Assembly: GCA_029248525.1 (NCBI GenBank)
Contig: JAQWJE010000049.1
Span: 310,001-374,000, forward strand
Source of the DNA: Candidatus Binatia bacterium
GTDB lineage: Bacteria; Desulfobacterota; Binatia; UBA12015
Reading direction: 5' to 3'
Length of the DNA: 64,000 nt
Shown here piece after piece: positions 44,774 through 54,019 of this stretch. Position 1 is the stretch's first letter, and each line of letters starts with the position of its first letter. Below the pieces are notes generated by a model. The model saw only the letters and a list, made by a program, of their open reading frames with translations, did no database searches and was not told where the DNA came from. The position numbers and the translations under genes are program-made.

Positions 44774-45223
44774 ATGGACAACCAGAATGAGGAACGGCCG
44801 GGGGGACGGCTTCCGTTGTCGGAGAGACCTCTATGGCTGAATGCGTTGCTAGCCTTTTGCGTTTACGTAACGTTTATCTATTCGCCCTGGGACTATTTCT
44901 CGAAGCCGGTAGCCGAGGCCGAGGATGTCTGGCTGGGCTATATGTTTCGTGGCGAGGCCGCGCGCCTCACCGAGCCGATCCACTTTCTCCTCTACCTCGC
45001 TCTGACTTGGGGCCTCTGGCAGATGCGCCCATGGATGCGGTTTTGGGGTACGGCTTATATGGTCCAACTGACGATTGCCTTCGCGGTTTGGGGGATTTTG
45101 GACGAGCGCGGGCATTGGCTGATGGCCCCGGCGAGTCTGGTGATCTGGGGCTTGCTGACCTGGGCCTATTGGCGTGCAGCTGTGATCTTCTTGCCGGCCG
45201 AAGATCGTCTCCCTTCTGGCTAA
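44774..45223 (+). CDS. Small four-helix membrane protein, function unknown
   Basis: 149 residues with a soluble N-terminal 20 residues (basic/acidic) and four hydrophobic segments rich in Trp and Tyr (WLNALLAFCVYVTFIYSP, then LLYLALTWGLWQMRPW, MVQLTIAFAVWGILD and LVIWGLLTWAYWRAAVIFL). ATG 44774 has GGGAGAGGGA upstream. It lies 18 bases after purL and four before the GT4 gene, so it is in the same plus-strand run. It does not match a family I recognise. The conserved-looking SPWDYF motif in the first loop may be functional. Confidence 0.7.
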   Translation: MDNQNEERPGGRLPLSERPLWLNALLAFCVYVTFIYSPWDYFSKPVAEAEDVWLGYMFRGEAARLTEPIHFLLYLALTWGLWQMRPWMRFWGTAYMVQLTIAFAVWGILDERGHWLMAPASLVIWGLLTWAYWRAAVIFLPAEDRLPSG

Positions 45224-45227
45224 CGCG

Positions 45228-46358
45228 ATGCGAATCGCCCTGGTGCATCATTGGTTGTTGACCTGGCGAGGGGGGGAGCGAGTACTTGCGGAAATCGCTC
45301 GCCTGTATCCGGACGCCCCGATCTACACACTCTTTGGCTCTGCCGAGCATTTGCCCGGTGGCCTCGCCGATCATACCAGTCACTCCAGCCTGTTAGCCCG
45401 GGGAGCGCGTTTTCGAGAGGCGCTGCTGCCGCTCTATCCAGTCGGAGTTCGTACCCTTGATTTGCGAGGATTCGATCTGGTGATTTCAAGCGATGCGTCC
45501 GTGATCAAGGGCGTGCGCGTCGACCCGGGTGCGGTCCACCTATGTTATTGTCACGCGCCACCGCGTTATGCATGGGATTTTCCCAAGCAGTATGTCGACG
45601 CTCAAATACCTGCCCTGCTCCGGCCACTTGCCCATGCAGGACTCCGTTGGATTCGCTGGTACGACTCTCGCGCTGCAAGGCGGGTCAACGAGTTCGCGAC
45701 CAATTCGCGGGCTGTCGAATCGAGAATCCAGCGACATTACGGTCGGGCGGCGACGGTGATCCCACCACCGGCGGAGCTCGAATTTTTTACGCCCGCGCCG
45801 GAGGTGCCGCGCGAGAATTTTTATCTTTTCGTGGGCCAATTGGTGCCCTACAAACGTGCGGATCTTGCGATTGAGGTTTGTCAGCAGACCGGCCGAAAGT
45901 TGGTCGTGGTGGGCGAGGGGCCTCTGCTCAAGGAATTGCGCAGGCGCGCGGGCGACGGTGTCGAAGTGGTCGGGGCGCAGTCCGCGGAGGATTTACGAGA
46001 TCTCTATCGGCGTTGTCGGGCGTTGGTCTTTCCCGGAGAGGAAGACTTCGGCATTGTTCCCCTGGAAGCGATGGCCTGCGGCGCACCGGTTGTGGCTTTG
46101 GGCAAAGGAGGGGCTCTGGAGACGGTGGTGGGAGCATCGTCCGGAAGCTCCGCGCCGGCTCCGACCGGCATCTTCTTTCCCGAGCCATCGGTGGCGTCGC
46201 TCGCGAGGGCGCTGGATGATCTCGAGCGCGGCGAACCCTTTCGGGAAGAAGATTGTGTCGCGCGGGCGGCGGGTTTCTCCCCGGAATTTTTTCGCCGATC
46301 TTTTCAAAGCTGGGTTCAATCCTGCGTCTCTTCTGCGAAATTAACTCCAGATCCGTAG
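45228..46358 (+). CDS. Glycosyltransferase, GT4 family
   Basis: 376 residues, GT-B fold with the N-terminal MRIALVHHWLLTWRGGERVLAEIA (sugar-acceptor side begins) and the C-terminal nucleotide-sugar domain holding EEDFGIVPLEAMACG, the E-x7-E motif of GT4 retaining enzymes. YLFVGQLVPYKRADLAIEV is the usual start of that domain. Probably adds mannose or a related sugar at the cytoplasmic face of the membrane in glycan assembly. It is the first glycan gene, four bases after the membrane protein. A 147-base gap, the largest in the cluster, separates it from the ATP-grasp gene. Confidence 0.92.
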   Translation: MRIALVHHWLLTWRGGERVLAEIARLYPDAPIYTLFGSAEHLPGGLADHTSHSSLLARGARFREALLPLYPVGVRTLDLRGFDLVISSDASVIKGVRVDPGAVHLCYCHAPPRYAWDFPKQYVDAQIPALLRPLAHAGLRWIRWYDSRAARRVNEFATNSRAVESRIQRHYGRAATVIPPPAELEFFTPAPEVPRENFYLFVGQLVPYKRADLAIEVCQQTGRKLVVVGEGPLLKELRRRAGDGVEVVGAQSAEDLRDLYRRCRALVFPGEEDFGIVPLEAMACGAPVVALGKGGALETVVGASSGSSAPAPTGIFFPEPSVASLARALDDLERGEPFREEDCVARAAGFSPEFFRRSFQSWVQSCVSSAKLTPDP

Positions 46359-46505
46359 GAAATTCCTAAACTTTTCTTGGAACGGCGTCGTTAGACTTAG
46401 GGGTCCGACAGGTTCGGGTGGCTGCGTATGCCGTTGCGATTTTAAGGTTATGCGGGGGTCCGGGTTCTGATAATCGCGAAGTGTTCCCGTTCACAGGAGG
46501 TTGTT
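46356..46505 (+). promoter_or_regulatory. Intergenic region before the ATP-grasp gene, with palindrome and strong ribosome site
   Basis: TAGGAA-A-TTCCTA (46356-46368) is a near-perfect palindrome that includes the GT4 stop. It is followed by T-rich sequence. AGGAGG (46496-46501) lies four bases before the TTG at 46506 and decides that start. A promoter for the downstream genes is likely, but no convincing -35/-10 pair was seen. Confidence 0.4.
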
Positions 46506-47573
46506 TTGAAAGATATTCGTATTCTCGTTCCCTCGATTGGTCACCCGACCCGTCCCTCACTCGCCGAAGCGATGCGCGGTCCCGGTGATCGCCATGTGAC
46601 GATTGTAGGGGCAGATATGGACGCAGGCGGGATTGCGCCGCATGTTCCCGACGAGTTTGTGCAGGTCCCCGGTCGTAACGACCCCGGCTATATCGATCGT
46701 GTGCTCGAGATCTGTCGCGACTACGAAATCGATGTCTATTACGCGCTCGGCGAAGAAGAGGCGATTGGTTCTGCCGAGCGCCTTGATGAATTTCGCAGCG
46801 CTGGCGTGGGTGTGATCACCCCGGGCAACCCCGAGATGCTTCGTCTTTCCTCGAACAAATCGCGGTACCATGAATTTTTTGCCGAGCAGGGAATTCCAGC
46901 TGCCGGGTTCCGTACGATCGCCACGTTTGGTGAACTCGAAGAGGGCCTGAAGGAAATGGGCTTCCCCGAGATCGACGTGTTTTTGAAGCCGACCCAGTCC
47001 AAGGGCGGCCGCGGCGCGAGATTGGTCACAGCCAGTGACGACCCGAGTGTGGGACAGGATGTTCGTGCAGCCGGCCAGCCGGTGATGTCTCTGGAGACCT
47101 GCCTCGAGGAATTTCGTCGCCAGGACGGTCCCGACTTCCCCGAACTGATCGCCATGGAGTACCTGCCCGGCACCTACTACAGTTGCGATGTCCTCTCGCA
47201 GGAAGGTGAAGTCCTTTATGCCGTCCCCAAAATCCGCGTCCGCGGAACGGCATCGAATACGACTGTGGGCCAGGTGGATATGAACCCGGCCGTTCTGGAT
47301 ATGGCGCGACAGGCCTGCAAGGCCTTCGGCTACAACTTCATGCAGAACTACGAGATGAAGTTGGACAAAAATGGTGAACCCCGCATCTATGATATCAATC
47401 CGCGCGGGGGAACCTCGCTGATCTTGTGCAAGGCTGCAGGCGCAAATATCGCCTGGTTCTCCGTATTGATGGCATTGGGTGAGGATATCCCGAAGGCCGA
47501 GATCAAGGACGGCGTGCGGATGCTGCGGCATTTTCGAGAGTACTTCGACGACGGCACGCCACCCCAGCGTTGA
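46506..47573 (+). CDS. ATP-grasp carboxylate-amine ligase-like protein (CarB-like)
   Basis: 355 residues from a TTG fixed by AGGAGG four bases upstream. A pre-ATP-grasp Rossmann part (IRILVPSIGHPTRPSLAEAM, DVYYALGEEEAIGSAE), the ATP-grasp core with FLKPTQSKGGRGARLVTA and ELIAMEYLPGTYYSCDVL, and the Mg-binding end DINPRGGTSLI. The family joins a carboxylate to an amine via acyl phosphate. Such CarB-like enzymes occur in polysaccharide clusters beside HAD phosphatases and aminotransferases, where they may attach an amino acid or similar group. Substrate unknown. It is followed by the HAD gene at nine bases. Confidence 0.85.
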   Translation: MKDIRILVPSIGHPTRPSLAEAMRGPGDRHVTIVGADMDAGGIAPHVPDEFVQVPGRNDPGYIDRVLEICRDYEIDVYYALGEEEAIGSAERLDEFRSAGVGVITPGNPEMLRLSSNKSRYHEFFAEQGIPAAGFRTIATFGELEEGLKEMGFPEIDVFLKPTQSKGGRGARLVTASDDPSVGQDVRAAGQPVMSLETCLEEFRRQDGPDFPELIAMEYLPGTYYSCDVLSQEGEVLYAVPKIRVRGTASNTTVGQVDMNPAVLDMARQACKAFGYNFMQNYEMKLDKNGEPRIYDINPRGGTSLILCKAAGANIAWFSVLMALGEDIPKAEIKDGVRMLRHFREYFDDGTPPQR

Positions 47574-47582
47574 GGGCGGGTC

Positions 47583-48302
47583 ATGGGAAATCTCGCCAGC
47601 AGACTCGAGGGCATGCAACTGCTCGCTTTCGATCTCGACAATACGCTCTACGATGAAGGATTGTACTTTGCGGCGGCCCTCGACCGGATAGCACCTCGAG
47701 TCGCGGGTTTGTCCGATGGGGACCCGGAACAGATTCGTCGACGCTTCGATGAAATTCTCATCTCGGAGGGCAAGCACTACCACCACCTCTTCGATGATAT
47801 ACTTACCGAAAACGGACTTTCCGTTGCGGAGCATTTGAAGGATCTATTGACCGAATTCTCGGCCGTGAAGGGAGGGATTGATCTTTTCCCCGGAGTCGCA
47901 GAATTTCTCGCGGCACTGCGCGATCGATACAAGCTTGGCCTGATTACATCGGGGCGGGAGGCGGTTCAGGCGAACAAGCTGCGACTCCTCGGCTTGGCGG
48001 ATTCTTTCGACCATATCATTTTCTCGTCGACGCTGACCGAGAACAAGCCCGGGCAGATGCCATTTCGACTGCTTTGCGAAGCAGCGGATGTGCTACCGAG
48101 CGAGGCTGTCTATCTCGGCGATAACCCTCTTTTTGATTTCAAGGGCTCGTCCGAAATCGGGATGACGACGATCCGTGTCGCGAATCCCGAGTTCGACGAT
48201 CATGTCTGCGATCCGGGCTGGGATGCTCATTTTCGGCTTTCCAGAGTGACGGAGTTGAGCGGATTCCTGCCCAAGGCGGAAAAGGCGGTTGCCCGATCGT
48301 GA
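47583..48302 (+). CDS. HAD-family phosphatase (subclass IA)
   Basis: 239 residues. Motif I is FDLDNTLYDEG with the nucleophile D17 and D19; motif II lies at the ITSGR loop, the motif III lysine in TENKPGQMPF, and motif IV in YLGDNPLFDFKGS. The helical cap lies between ~25 and ~100. It hydrolyses a small phosphorylated metabolite. Nine bases after the ATP-grasp gene, it is likely its partner, perhaps dephosphorylating the ligase product or its substrate. A 67-base gap precedes the GT gene. Confidence 0.9.
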   Translation: MGNLASRLEGMQLLAFDLDNTLYDEGLYFAAALDRIAPRVAGLSDGDPEQIRRRFDEILISEGKHYHHLFDDILTENGLSVAEHLKDLLTEFSAVKGGIDLFPGVAEFLAALRDRYKLGLITSGREAVQANKLRLLGLADSFDHIIFSSTLTENKPGQMPFRLLCEAADVLPSEAVYLGDNPLFDFKGSSEIGMTTIRVANPEFDDHVCDPGWDAHFRLSRVTELSGFLPKAEKAVARS

Positions 48303-48369
48303 TCGCATCCCGTAAGCTTCGTTCTCCCGGTTTCCGTCTGCGACCCGCAGAAAGTTCGCTCCCTTCCGC

Positions 48370-49794
48370 ATGAAGAAGGCATTCCTCATCAGCTACCGTT
48401 TCCCACCCCAAGGGGGGGGCGGTGTTCAACGAACCCTCAAATATACGCGATATTTGCGTGATTTCGGTTGGGAACCCGTGGTGCATACGGCTCGGAACCC
48501 GTTTTGGGATGTCTGGGACGAGAGCTTGTTGGCCGAGATTCCCCCGAATGTCGAGGTCTGCAAGACGAGTACTTTTGAGATCGAGAAAGTAGAGAATGCG
48601 ATCCGCGAAGGGATTCGCGCGATTCGCGGGGGTAAATCTGCAGCGACGGTTTCCGAGGAGAAAGAGAGCCCGGCGCATAGCGACTCGGTTACGCAGGTGC
48701 GAAAAGCAGGTGCGCGGGGTCGCTTGGGGCAACTCAACGAATTTCTCCACAAGCGCTTGATGATCCCCGACCAGCAAATCTTCTGGGTTTTGCCCGCGCT
48801 ATGGGCTGGCATTCGTCAGGTGCGCCGGACGCAGGCGACGCTCATCCATACATCGTCGCCCCCCAATTCCCTGCATCTCTATGGCGGCCTGCTGGCGCGC
48901 ACGACGGGATTGCCGTGGGTGGCCGATTTTCGTGACCCCTGGACGGATGGCCCCCGGCGTCGTCGAAATTACGTCAATAATCGACTTCGTGAGAAAATCG
49001 AAAAGGCTATGGAGCGATGGGTGGTTCGGAACGCCGATCACGTTGTCGTAACGGCGCCTCCGCTGCGCGATCGATTCCTGAAAAAGTATCCCTTTCTCGA
49101 CGAGAGGGATATTTCCGTCATCACCAACGGCTATGATGTTCACGATTTTCAGGCGGCTTCTGATTTGCCCCGGCAAATGCTTCCCCGGGATGGTTTCCAT
49201 CTGACCGGCACCGGCAATATCGAGAATATGTTCCCCGCAGAACACCTCTTTGGCGCGATTGCTTCCGCCTGTGCGAAGCATGAGGGATTGCGCCGTGATC
49301 TTTCGGTACATCTGGTCGGAGCGAAGCGTGGTCCTTACGATCAACTTCTCGCTGATCTCGGTCTTGAGGATCGCGTTCGTTACGAAGGCTGGGTTCCGCA
49401 TGTCGAATCCATACGCTACCTGCAGGAAAGCTCGGCACTCCTGATGTGCATGATTCCACAGGCAGGAGGCGGCAACGAGAAACTTTCCGGCAAAGGTTTT
49501 GAATACCTTTTCACGCGCAAGCCATTTCTATGTCTGGCCAAGCCGGGCCTCACCGCCGATCTCTTCTCGCAAACGGACCTCGCGCATATTGTCGACCCGC
49601 ACGATGCGGCCGGGATCGAGAGGGAGTTGATCGTGCTCTATGAAGCCCGCGCGGAGGACCCGGTAGCCAATGAGGACCTGGTGCGTAAATTCGATCGAAA
49701 AAACCTGACAGGTGAACTCGCCACGATCTTTGACGGATTGATAGCCGCAGACGACGGGACGCGAGGCGCTGGAACTCGGGAGGTGGCGGCATGA
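48370..49794 (+). CDS. Glycosyltransferase, GT4-like
   Basis: 474 residues. The N terminus (FLISYRFPPQGGGGVQRTLKY) is the usual opening of GT4-like enzymes with a long first domain. WVADFRDPWTDGPRRR, a stretch with VTAPPLRDRFLKKYPFL, and a C-terminal domain with GNEKLSGKGFEYLFTRKPFL follow, with the catalytic Glu in the latter. It adds a sugar to a lipid-linked precursor. It overlaps the epimerase gene by four bases (ATGA). A somewhat long insert around residues 90-130 is rich in charged and Ala residues. Confidence 0.88.
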   Translation: MKKAFLISYRFPPQGGGGVQRTLKYTRYLRDFGWEPVVHTARNPFWDVWDESLLAEIPPNVEVCKTSTFEIEKVENAIREGIRAIRGGKSAATVSEEKESPAHSDSVTQVRKAGARGRLGQLNEFLHKRLMIPDQQIFWVLPALWAGIRQVRRTQATLIHTSSPPNSLHLYGGLLARTTGLPWVADFRDPWTDGPRRRRNYVNNRLREKIEKAMERWVVRNADHVVVTAPPLRDRFLKKYPFLDERDISVITNGYDVHDFQAASDLPRQMLPRDGFHLTGTGNIENMFPAEHLFGAIASACAKHEGLRRDLSVHLVGAKRGPYDQLLADLGLEDRVRYEGWVPHVESIRYLQESSALLMCMIPQAGGGNEKLSGKGFEYLFTRKPFLCLAKPGLTADLFSQTDLAHIVDPHDAAGIERELIVLYEARAEDPVANEDLVRKFDRKNLTGELATIFDGLIAADDGTRGAGTREVAA

Positions 49795-50720
49795 GTGGAC
49801 GAGTATTGGTGACAGGAGCTGGCGGTTATATCGGATCGGCGATCGTCGCTCATCTTGCCTCGACAGGCCTTGGCGTGCGCGCCTTTGGTCATGAGACACG
49901 ATTTGCCGAGTTGGCGAATATCGCCAATGGTGATGTCGACTTTCGTGCAGGTGATCTGCTGGACGCTGATGCTCTGGCAGAAGCGCTCGCAGGGGTTTCG
50001 GCGGTGGTTCATACGGCATCATTTGCCGGTGAGCGGGCTTGTCGAGCAGACATCCCGGGCGCGATTCGGACAATCGTGCGCGGGACACGACTGTTGGTCG
50101 ATCAGATGCAGGATGCCGGCATCGATAATCTGGTCCACCTCTCGACCTACGCTGTCTACTCGACCTTTGCGACCCGGGAAATGCCCTTGAGCGAAACCTC
50201 GGAGTTGCTTCCTGATGATCTCTACGGAAGTCTGAAGGCTGAGGCCGAATGGGAGGCTGCGCGGGCAAACGCGGCGATCTTGCGGCTGACAAATGTTTTT
50301 GGACCCGGGTCCGGGTTGGTCGTCAAGACCGATGTGATGGGGCATTTTCGCAACGCTGTTGAGGCGCAGACGCCGATCAAGACTCAGGGCGGTGGTGGCC
50401 AGGCGATCGAATTCGTTCATGTTGATGATGTATGCAGGGTGGTGGCCGGCTTGGTGGCGACACCGCGGACCGAGTCTCTGGTTCTGAACGTCGGCGCGGG
50501 CAAGGCGACGCCAATTCGAGAGCTGGCGTTATTGTTCCAGGAAAATGCAAAAGAAATTCTGGGGCGGACCATCGATATTGTGGACACCCCGGCGGTCGGG
50601 GATAAAACGTGGCCCGATCGATTTACGACGATCGAGCGGGCACAAAGCCTTTTTCCGTGGTTCCCCGAGAAGTCACTCGCGGATGGTGTACGGGAAATTG
50701 TTGTCAAAATAGAAGGATGA
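49791..50720 (+). CDS. NAD-dependent epimerase/dehydratase (nucleotide-sugar SDR)
   Basis: 309 residues. VTGAGGYIGSAIVAHL is the extended-SDR NAD site; the catalytic YxxxK appears as YGSLK and the Ser in LVHLSTYAVYS. The middle and C-terminal parts (FVHVDDVCRVVAGLV, LNVGAGKATPIRELA) match the epimerase family. It converts a nucleotide-linked sugar, perhaps the one used by the DegT enzyme. It overlaps the upstream GT by four bases and lies 12 bases from the DegT gene. Confidence 0.9.
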   Translation: MSGRVLVTGAGGYIGSAIVAHLASTGLGVRAFGHETRFAELANIANGDVDFRAGDLLDADALAEALAGVSAVVHTASFAGERACRADIPGAIRTIVRGTRLLVDQMQDAGIDNLVHLSTYAVYSTFATREMPLSETSELLPDDLYGSLKAEAEWEAARANAAILRLTNVFGPGSGLVVKTDVMGHFRNAVEAQTPIKTQGGGGQAIEFVHVDDVCRVVAGLVATPRTESLVLNVGAGKATPIRELALLFQENAKEILGRTIDIVDTPAVGDKTWPDRFTTIERAQSLFPWFPEKSLADGVREIVVKIEG

Positions 50721-50732
50721 ACGGGAGTTCTC

Positions 50733-51854
50733 ATGGAAATGATTCAGGTCGCCAAACCCTATTTCACCGACGATGATATTGACTTCATCACGGAAAATAC
50801 GCGCGACGTTCTGAAAAGCGGGATGTTGATGCAGGGGAAATGGGTCCGCGAGTTCGAAGAAACATTCGCCGCCTATTGTGGGGTTCGCTATGCGCGTGCA
50901 GTCAACTCCGGCACCTCGGCTCTGATTTCGGCCCTCAACTTCTTCGAAATTGAGGGGAAGGAAGTTCTGGTGCCGACCAATACGTTTCTCGCATCGGCCA
51001 ACGCGGTGATCTTCGCCGGCGGAACCCCCGTCTTCTGCGATATCGTCCCTGAAACCCTGCTGATTGATTTTGATGAGATCGTACGCCGCACCAACGAGAA
51101 AACGGCAGGTCTGGTTCTGGTGCATCAAGCCGGGCTGATTCCGCCGGACCTGGCGCGGATCCGAGACTATTGCCGGGACAACAACCTCTTTCTCCTCGAG
51201 GATAGCGCGCATGCGGCCGGCTCCAGCAGTGCAGAGGGTCGCGCCGGAGGACTCGGCGACGCGTCGGCATTCTCGATGCTGGCAACCAAGATCATTACGG
51301 CGGGTGGCGAAGGCGGTATGGTGACGACGAACTCGGAGGCGTTGGCACATCGTGCGACCAGCCTGCGGTTCCATGGCGAGGATCATAAGCGGGGAATCCA
51401 GGATCGGGTGGGATATTCCTGGCGAATGACTGAAATTCAGGCGATCGCTGGATTGACGCAGGTCCGCCGACTGGACGAGATTGTTTCGCTGCGGATGAGT
51501 GTAGCCGCCCGTTATGATGAAGGTTTCCGTGATCTGGAGAGCGCAAACGCATTGCCGCTGCCGGAGGGTTGTCGCAATGCCTACTACAAATACCCGCTGA
51601 TTCTCGGCGACCATCTCAGCCGCCCGGACGTCAAGGAACGTTTGGAGAAAGAGTTCGCGGTGAAGTCGGGGACGTCCTACTGGCCGACCTGTCATCTGCA
51701 GCCTGCTTATCGAGAAAAATATGGTTATGCCGAAGGTGATTTCCCGAAGGCGGAGCATACCCTGAATCAAACGATTGCCTTGCCTATGCATTGCCATCTT
51801 ACGGAGGAAGAAGTGGACCGCGTGATCGCTGCTGTAAGAGCGATTGCTGGTTGA
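50733..51854 (+). CDS. DegT/DnrJ/EryC1/StrS-family sugar aminotransferase
   Basis: 373 residues. PLP-dependent transaminase for keto-sugars on nucleotides. The Schiff-base Lys is K186 in FSMLATKIITAGGEGGM; D157 (EDSAHAAGSSS) supports the pyridine ring; PTNTFLASANAV and FRDL segments fit. It makes an amino sugar for the glycan. The first ATG has GGGAG upstream. The stop overlaps the next gene's start by one base (TGATG). Confidence 0.93.
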   Translation: MEMIQVAKPYFTDDDIDFITENTRDVLKSGMLMQGKWVREFEETFAAYCGVRYARAVNSGTSALISALNFFEIEGKEVLVPTNTFLASANAVIFAGGTPVFCDIVPETLLIDFDEIVRRTNEKTAGLVLVHQAGLIPPDLARIRDYCRDNNLFLLEDSAHAAGSSSAEGRAGGLGDASAFSMLATKIITAGGEGGMVTTNSEALAHRATSLRFHGEDHKRGIQDRVGYSWRMTEIQAIAGLTQVRRLDEIVSLRMSVAARYDEGFRDLESANALPLPEGCRNAYYKYPLILGDHLSRPDVKERLEKEFAVKSGTSYWPTCHLQPAYREKYGYAEGDFPKAEHTLNQTIALPMHCHLTEEEVDRVIAAVRAIAG

Positions 51855-54019
51855 TGGAGTTCGAAATGAAGAAAAATTCAATCGGAAAAGATCTTTTGGA
51901 ATCGGCGAGTCTCGGCGCGCTCAGCTGGGCTGTCGGGATGGTGGCTTTCAGTTGTGCCGAGATCCTCACGAACGCTTTTCTGGATCTCTATCAACCGTGG
52001 TCTGTTTGGCGCGTGGTGCTGCTGACCTACGCCGTTTTCGGAGCCTTGCTCGGCCTCGGTGCGGGGTTGGGGATTTGGGTGCTGCGTGTCTTGAGCGGTT
52101 GGCGCGAGACTTCAGCCGTGCCGCTGTTGATGGGGGCCTTCCTTGGCGTCTTCTTGCTGATGGTGATTGGTGTCCCCCTGAATGATCGCTACCTGCCCGG
52201 TTTCTTTGCCCCCATCAGCCTCGCTACAAATGCGGGCGCTATCGCTGTCTGCACGGGGCTGGCACTGGCAGCATTTGCTCATCTTCGGACGCGCTCAGGC
52301 GGGCTGCTCTGGCTCTCTTTTATCAACTTGGGCCTGGCCTTCGGCTTTGTTTTGGCGCTTTATCGGTATCTCGACATGTACGTTCTCCAAACGGAGCCTG
52401 TGCTGGAGTCGGTGCTCAGCTTCGGGAGCGTAGCCATTGTCGGTCTCCTGCTCTGGCGTTGCGGTGTGCGCATTCTCGAGATCTTCACGGGCGAGAAGGT
52501 TCTGGCGAAGGCAGCTGTCAGCGGCCTGATTGCGATTGCCCTGATTTGGAGTGTTGGTCTTTATCTCGAGCGTGAAATTCGCCCCCATGGGAAAGCGGCA
52601 GCGGCGACCGACGGCAAGCCGAATTTGCTCTGGATCGTCATGGATACGACGCGCGCTGATCATCTGGGTTCCTATGGATACGAGAAAGGAACCAGTCCCA
52701 ATCTTGATGAGATGGCCAAGCAAAGTGTTGTGTTCGAAAAAGCGATCTCCCAGGCGTCATGGACGATGCCGAGCCATTTTCAGATGGTGACCTCTCGGTT
52801 CGATAGCGGCAAGGAGAATGCCCTGCCGGATGACTACGAAACGGTCGCCGAGATTCTGCGTGACGAAGGATACGACACAGCCTCGGTCCTGGGGAACTAT
52901 TCTCTGGGCCGCCGTTCCGGCTTCGACCAGGGCTTCGCGGACGTCATGGACGGTCCGGTCAATATCTTCTACCTGAAGTTCTTCGATAAATTACCCGTTG
53001 TGAAATGGATGGTACGCTCCGGTTTGATCGCTCCGGACACCGCGGTTCGTTGGTACCACCGCCATACTTTTCTCGAGGGCGTGGGTGCCCGCGGGGCCGA
53101 CTTGACGGATCGCTCGATCGATTGGATCAATGGTCGTGATGGAGATCGTCCGTTTTTCCTCTTCCTGAACTATATGGACGTCCACGACGCTTTTGACCCC
53201 CCCGAGCCCTACCGCAGCCAATTCGCACCGGGTGTCGATCCGATGTTGGGCTTCGTCCGGTTCGACGCAGAGGAGGGCGAAGCGATCGACAGCAATACGT
53301 TTGTTCGTGACGTTCTGCCTACGATGGAGCCGGGAGACTGGGGCGAACTGGTGGATCTCTACGACGGCGAGATCGCTTATCTCGATGAACATATCGGGCG
53401 ACTGCTTGCCGACCTCGAGGCGCAGGGAGAACTCGATAATACGATCGTCGTGGTCACATCCGATCACGGCGAACTCTTTGGCGAGCACGACCTTGCCTAT
53501 CATTTCAAGGCCCTGACCGAGGAGGAAACGCACGTCCCCTTGATCATCCGCTATCCTTCGGGGATGCCTGCGGGGGCCCGCGTGCCGGGTGCGGTAGAGT
53601 TGAACGATATCTTGCCGACGGTACTCGAACTCGCCGAGATCGAGTCGGATGCGCCCATGGATGGCAGCAGCCTGGTGGCCGCTGCCCGCACAGGCAACGC
53701 AGATACAGGTCCGGTCTTCACCTACCTCTTGCGGGATCCGAGGGCCAAATTCCCTCACACGCTGGCAGGACACCTTTTAGGTGTGCGCAAAGATGGTCAG
53801 AAATATGTTTGGTCGTCGGGCGGCGAGCATGAATTCTATGTTCTCGAGAACGACCCGAAGGCCCATGACAATCTTTATATCAGCCGGGGCGGGGCTCCTA
53901 TGGAGCTTGAAGAGGAACTGGCTCGTTGGCGCGACTCGGTTGGTTTGAACGAGATCTCCAAAGAGAAGCTCGACCCGATTACCCGCGATCGCCTTCGCGC
54001 TCTTGGCTATATCGACTGA
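51854..54019 (+). CDS. Membrane-anchored sulfatase-fold enzyme with Thr at the nucleophile position
   Basis: 721 residues. About seven N-terminal hydrophobic segments (~1-240) anchor a large alkaline-phosphatase-superfamily domain, which faces the periplasm. It begins at LLWIVMDTTRADHLGSYGY (metal Asp 264). The nucleophile segment reads ASWTMPSHFQMVTS, so the C/S-x-P-x-R of formylglycine sulfatases is absent and T304 sits at the nucleophile position, as in phosphoethanolamine or lipoteichoic-acid-type transferases. Further metal ligands lie in VVTSDHGELFGEHD. It could hydrolyse sulfate or transfer a phospho-group onto the glycan. Start ATG 51854 overlaps the DegT stop; a second ATG at 51866 is possible. 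Confidence 0.85.
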   Translation: MEFEMKKNSIGKDLLESASLGALSWAVGMVAFSCAEILTNAFLDLYQPWSVWRVVLLTYAVFGALLGLGAGLGIWVLRVLSGWRETSAVPLLMGAFLGVFLLMVIGVPLNDRYLPGFFAPISLATNAGAIAVCTGLALAAFAHLRTRSGGLLWLSFINLGLAFGFVLALYRYLDMYVLQTEPVLESVLSFGSVAIVGLLLWRCGVRILEIFTGEKVLAKAAVSGLIAIALIWSVGLYLEREIRPHGKAAAATDGKPNLLWIVMDTTRADHLGSYGYEKGTSPNLDEMAKQSVVFEKAISQASWTMPSHFQMVTSRFDSGKENALPDDYETVAEILRDEGYDTASVLGNYSLGRRSGFDQGFADVMDGPVNIFYLKFFDKLPVVKWMVRSGLIAPDTAVRWYHRHTFLEGVGARGADLTDRSIDWINGRDGDRPFFLFLNYMDVHDAFDPPEPYRSQFAPGVDPMLGFVRFDAEEGEAIDSNTFVRDVLPTMEPGDWGELVDLYDGEIAYLDEHIGRLLADLEAQGELDNTIVVVTSDHGELFGEHDLAYHFKALTEEETHVPLIIRYPSGMPAGARVPGAVELNDILPTVLELAEIESDAPMDGSSLVAAARTGNADTGPVFTYLLRDPRAKFPHTLAGHLLGVRKDGQKYVWSSGGEHEFYVLENDPKAHDNLYISRGGAPMELEEELARWRDSVGLNEISKEKLDPITRDRLRALGYID

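Noticed and set aside
46557-47834. 425-codon minus-strand frame opposite the ATP-grasp and HAD genes
   Set aside because: No domain; both plus-strand genes have diagnostic motifs.
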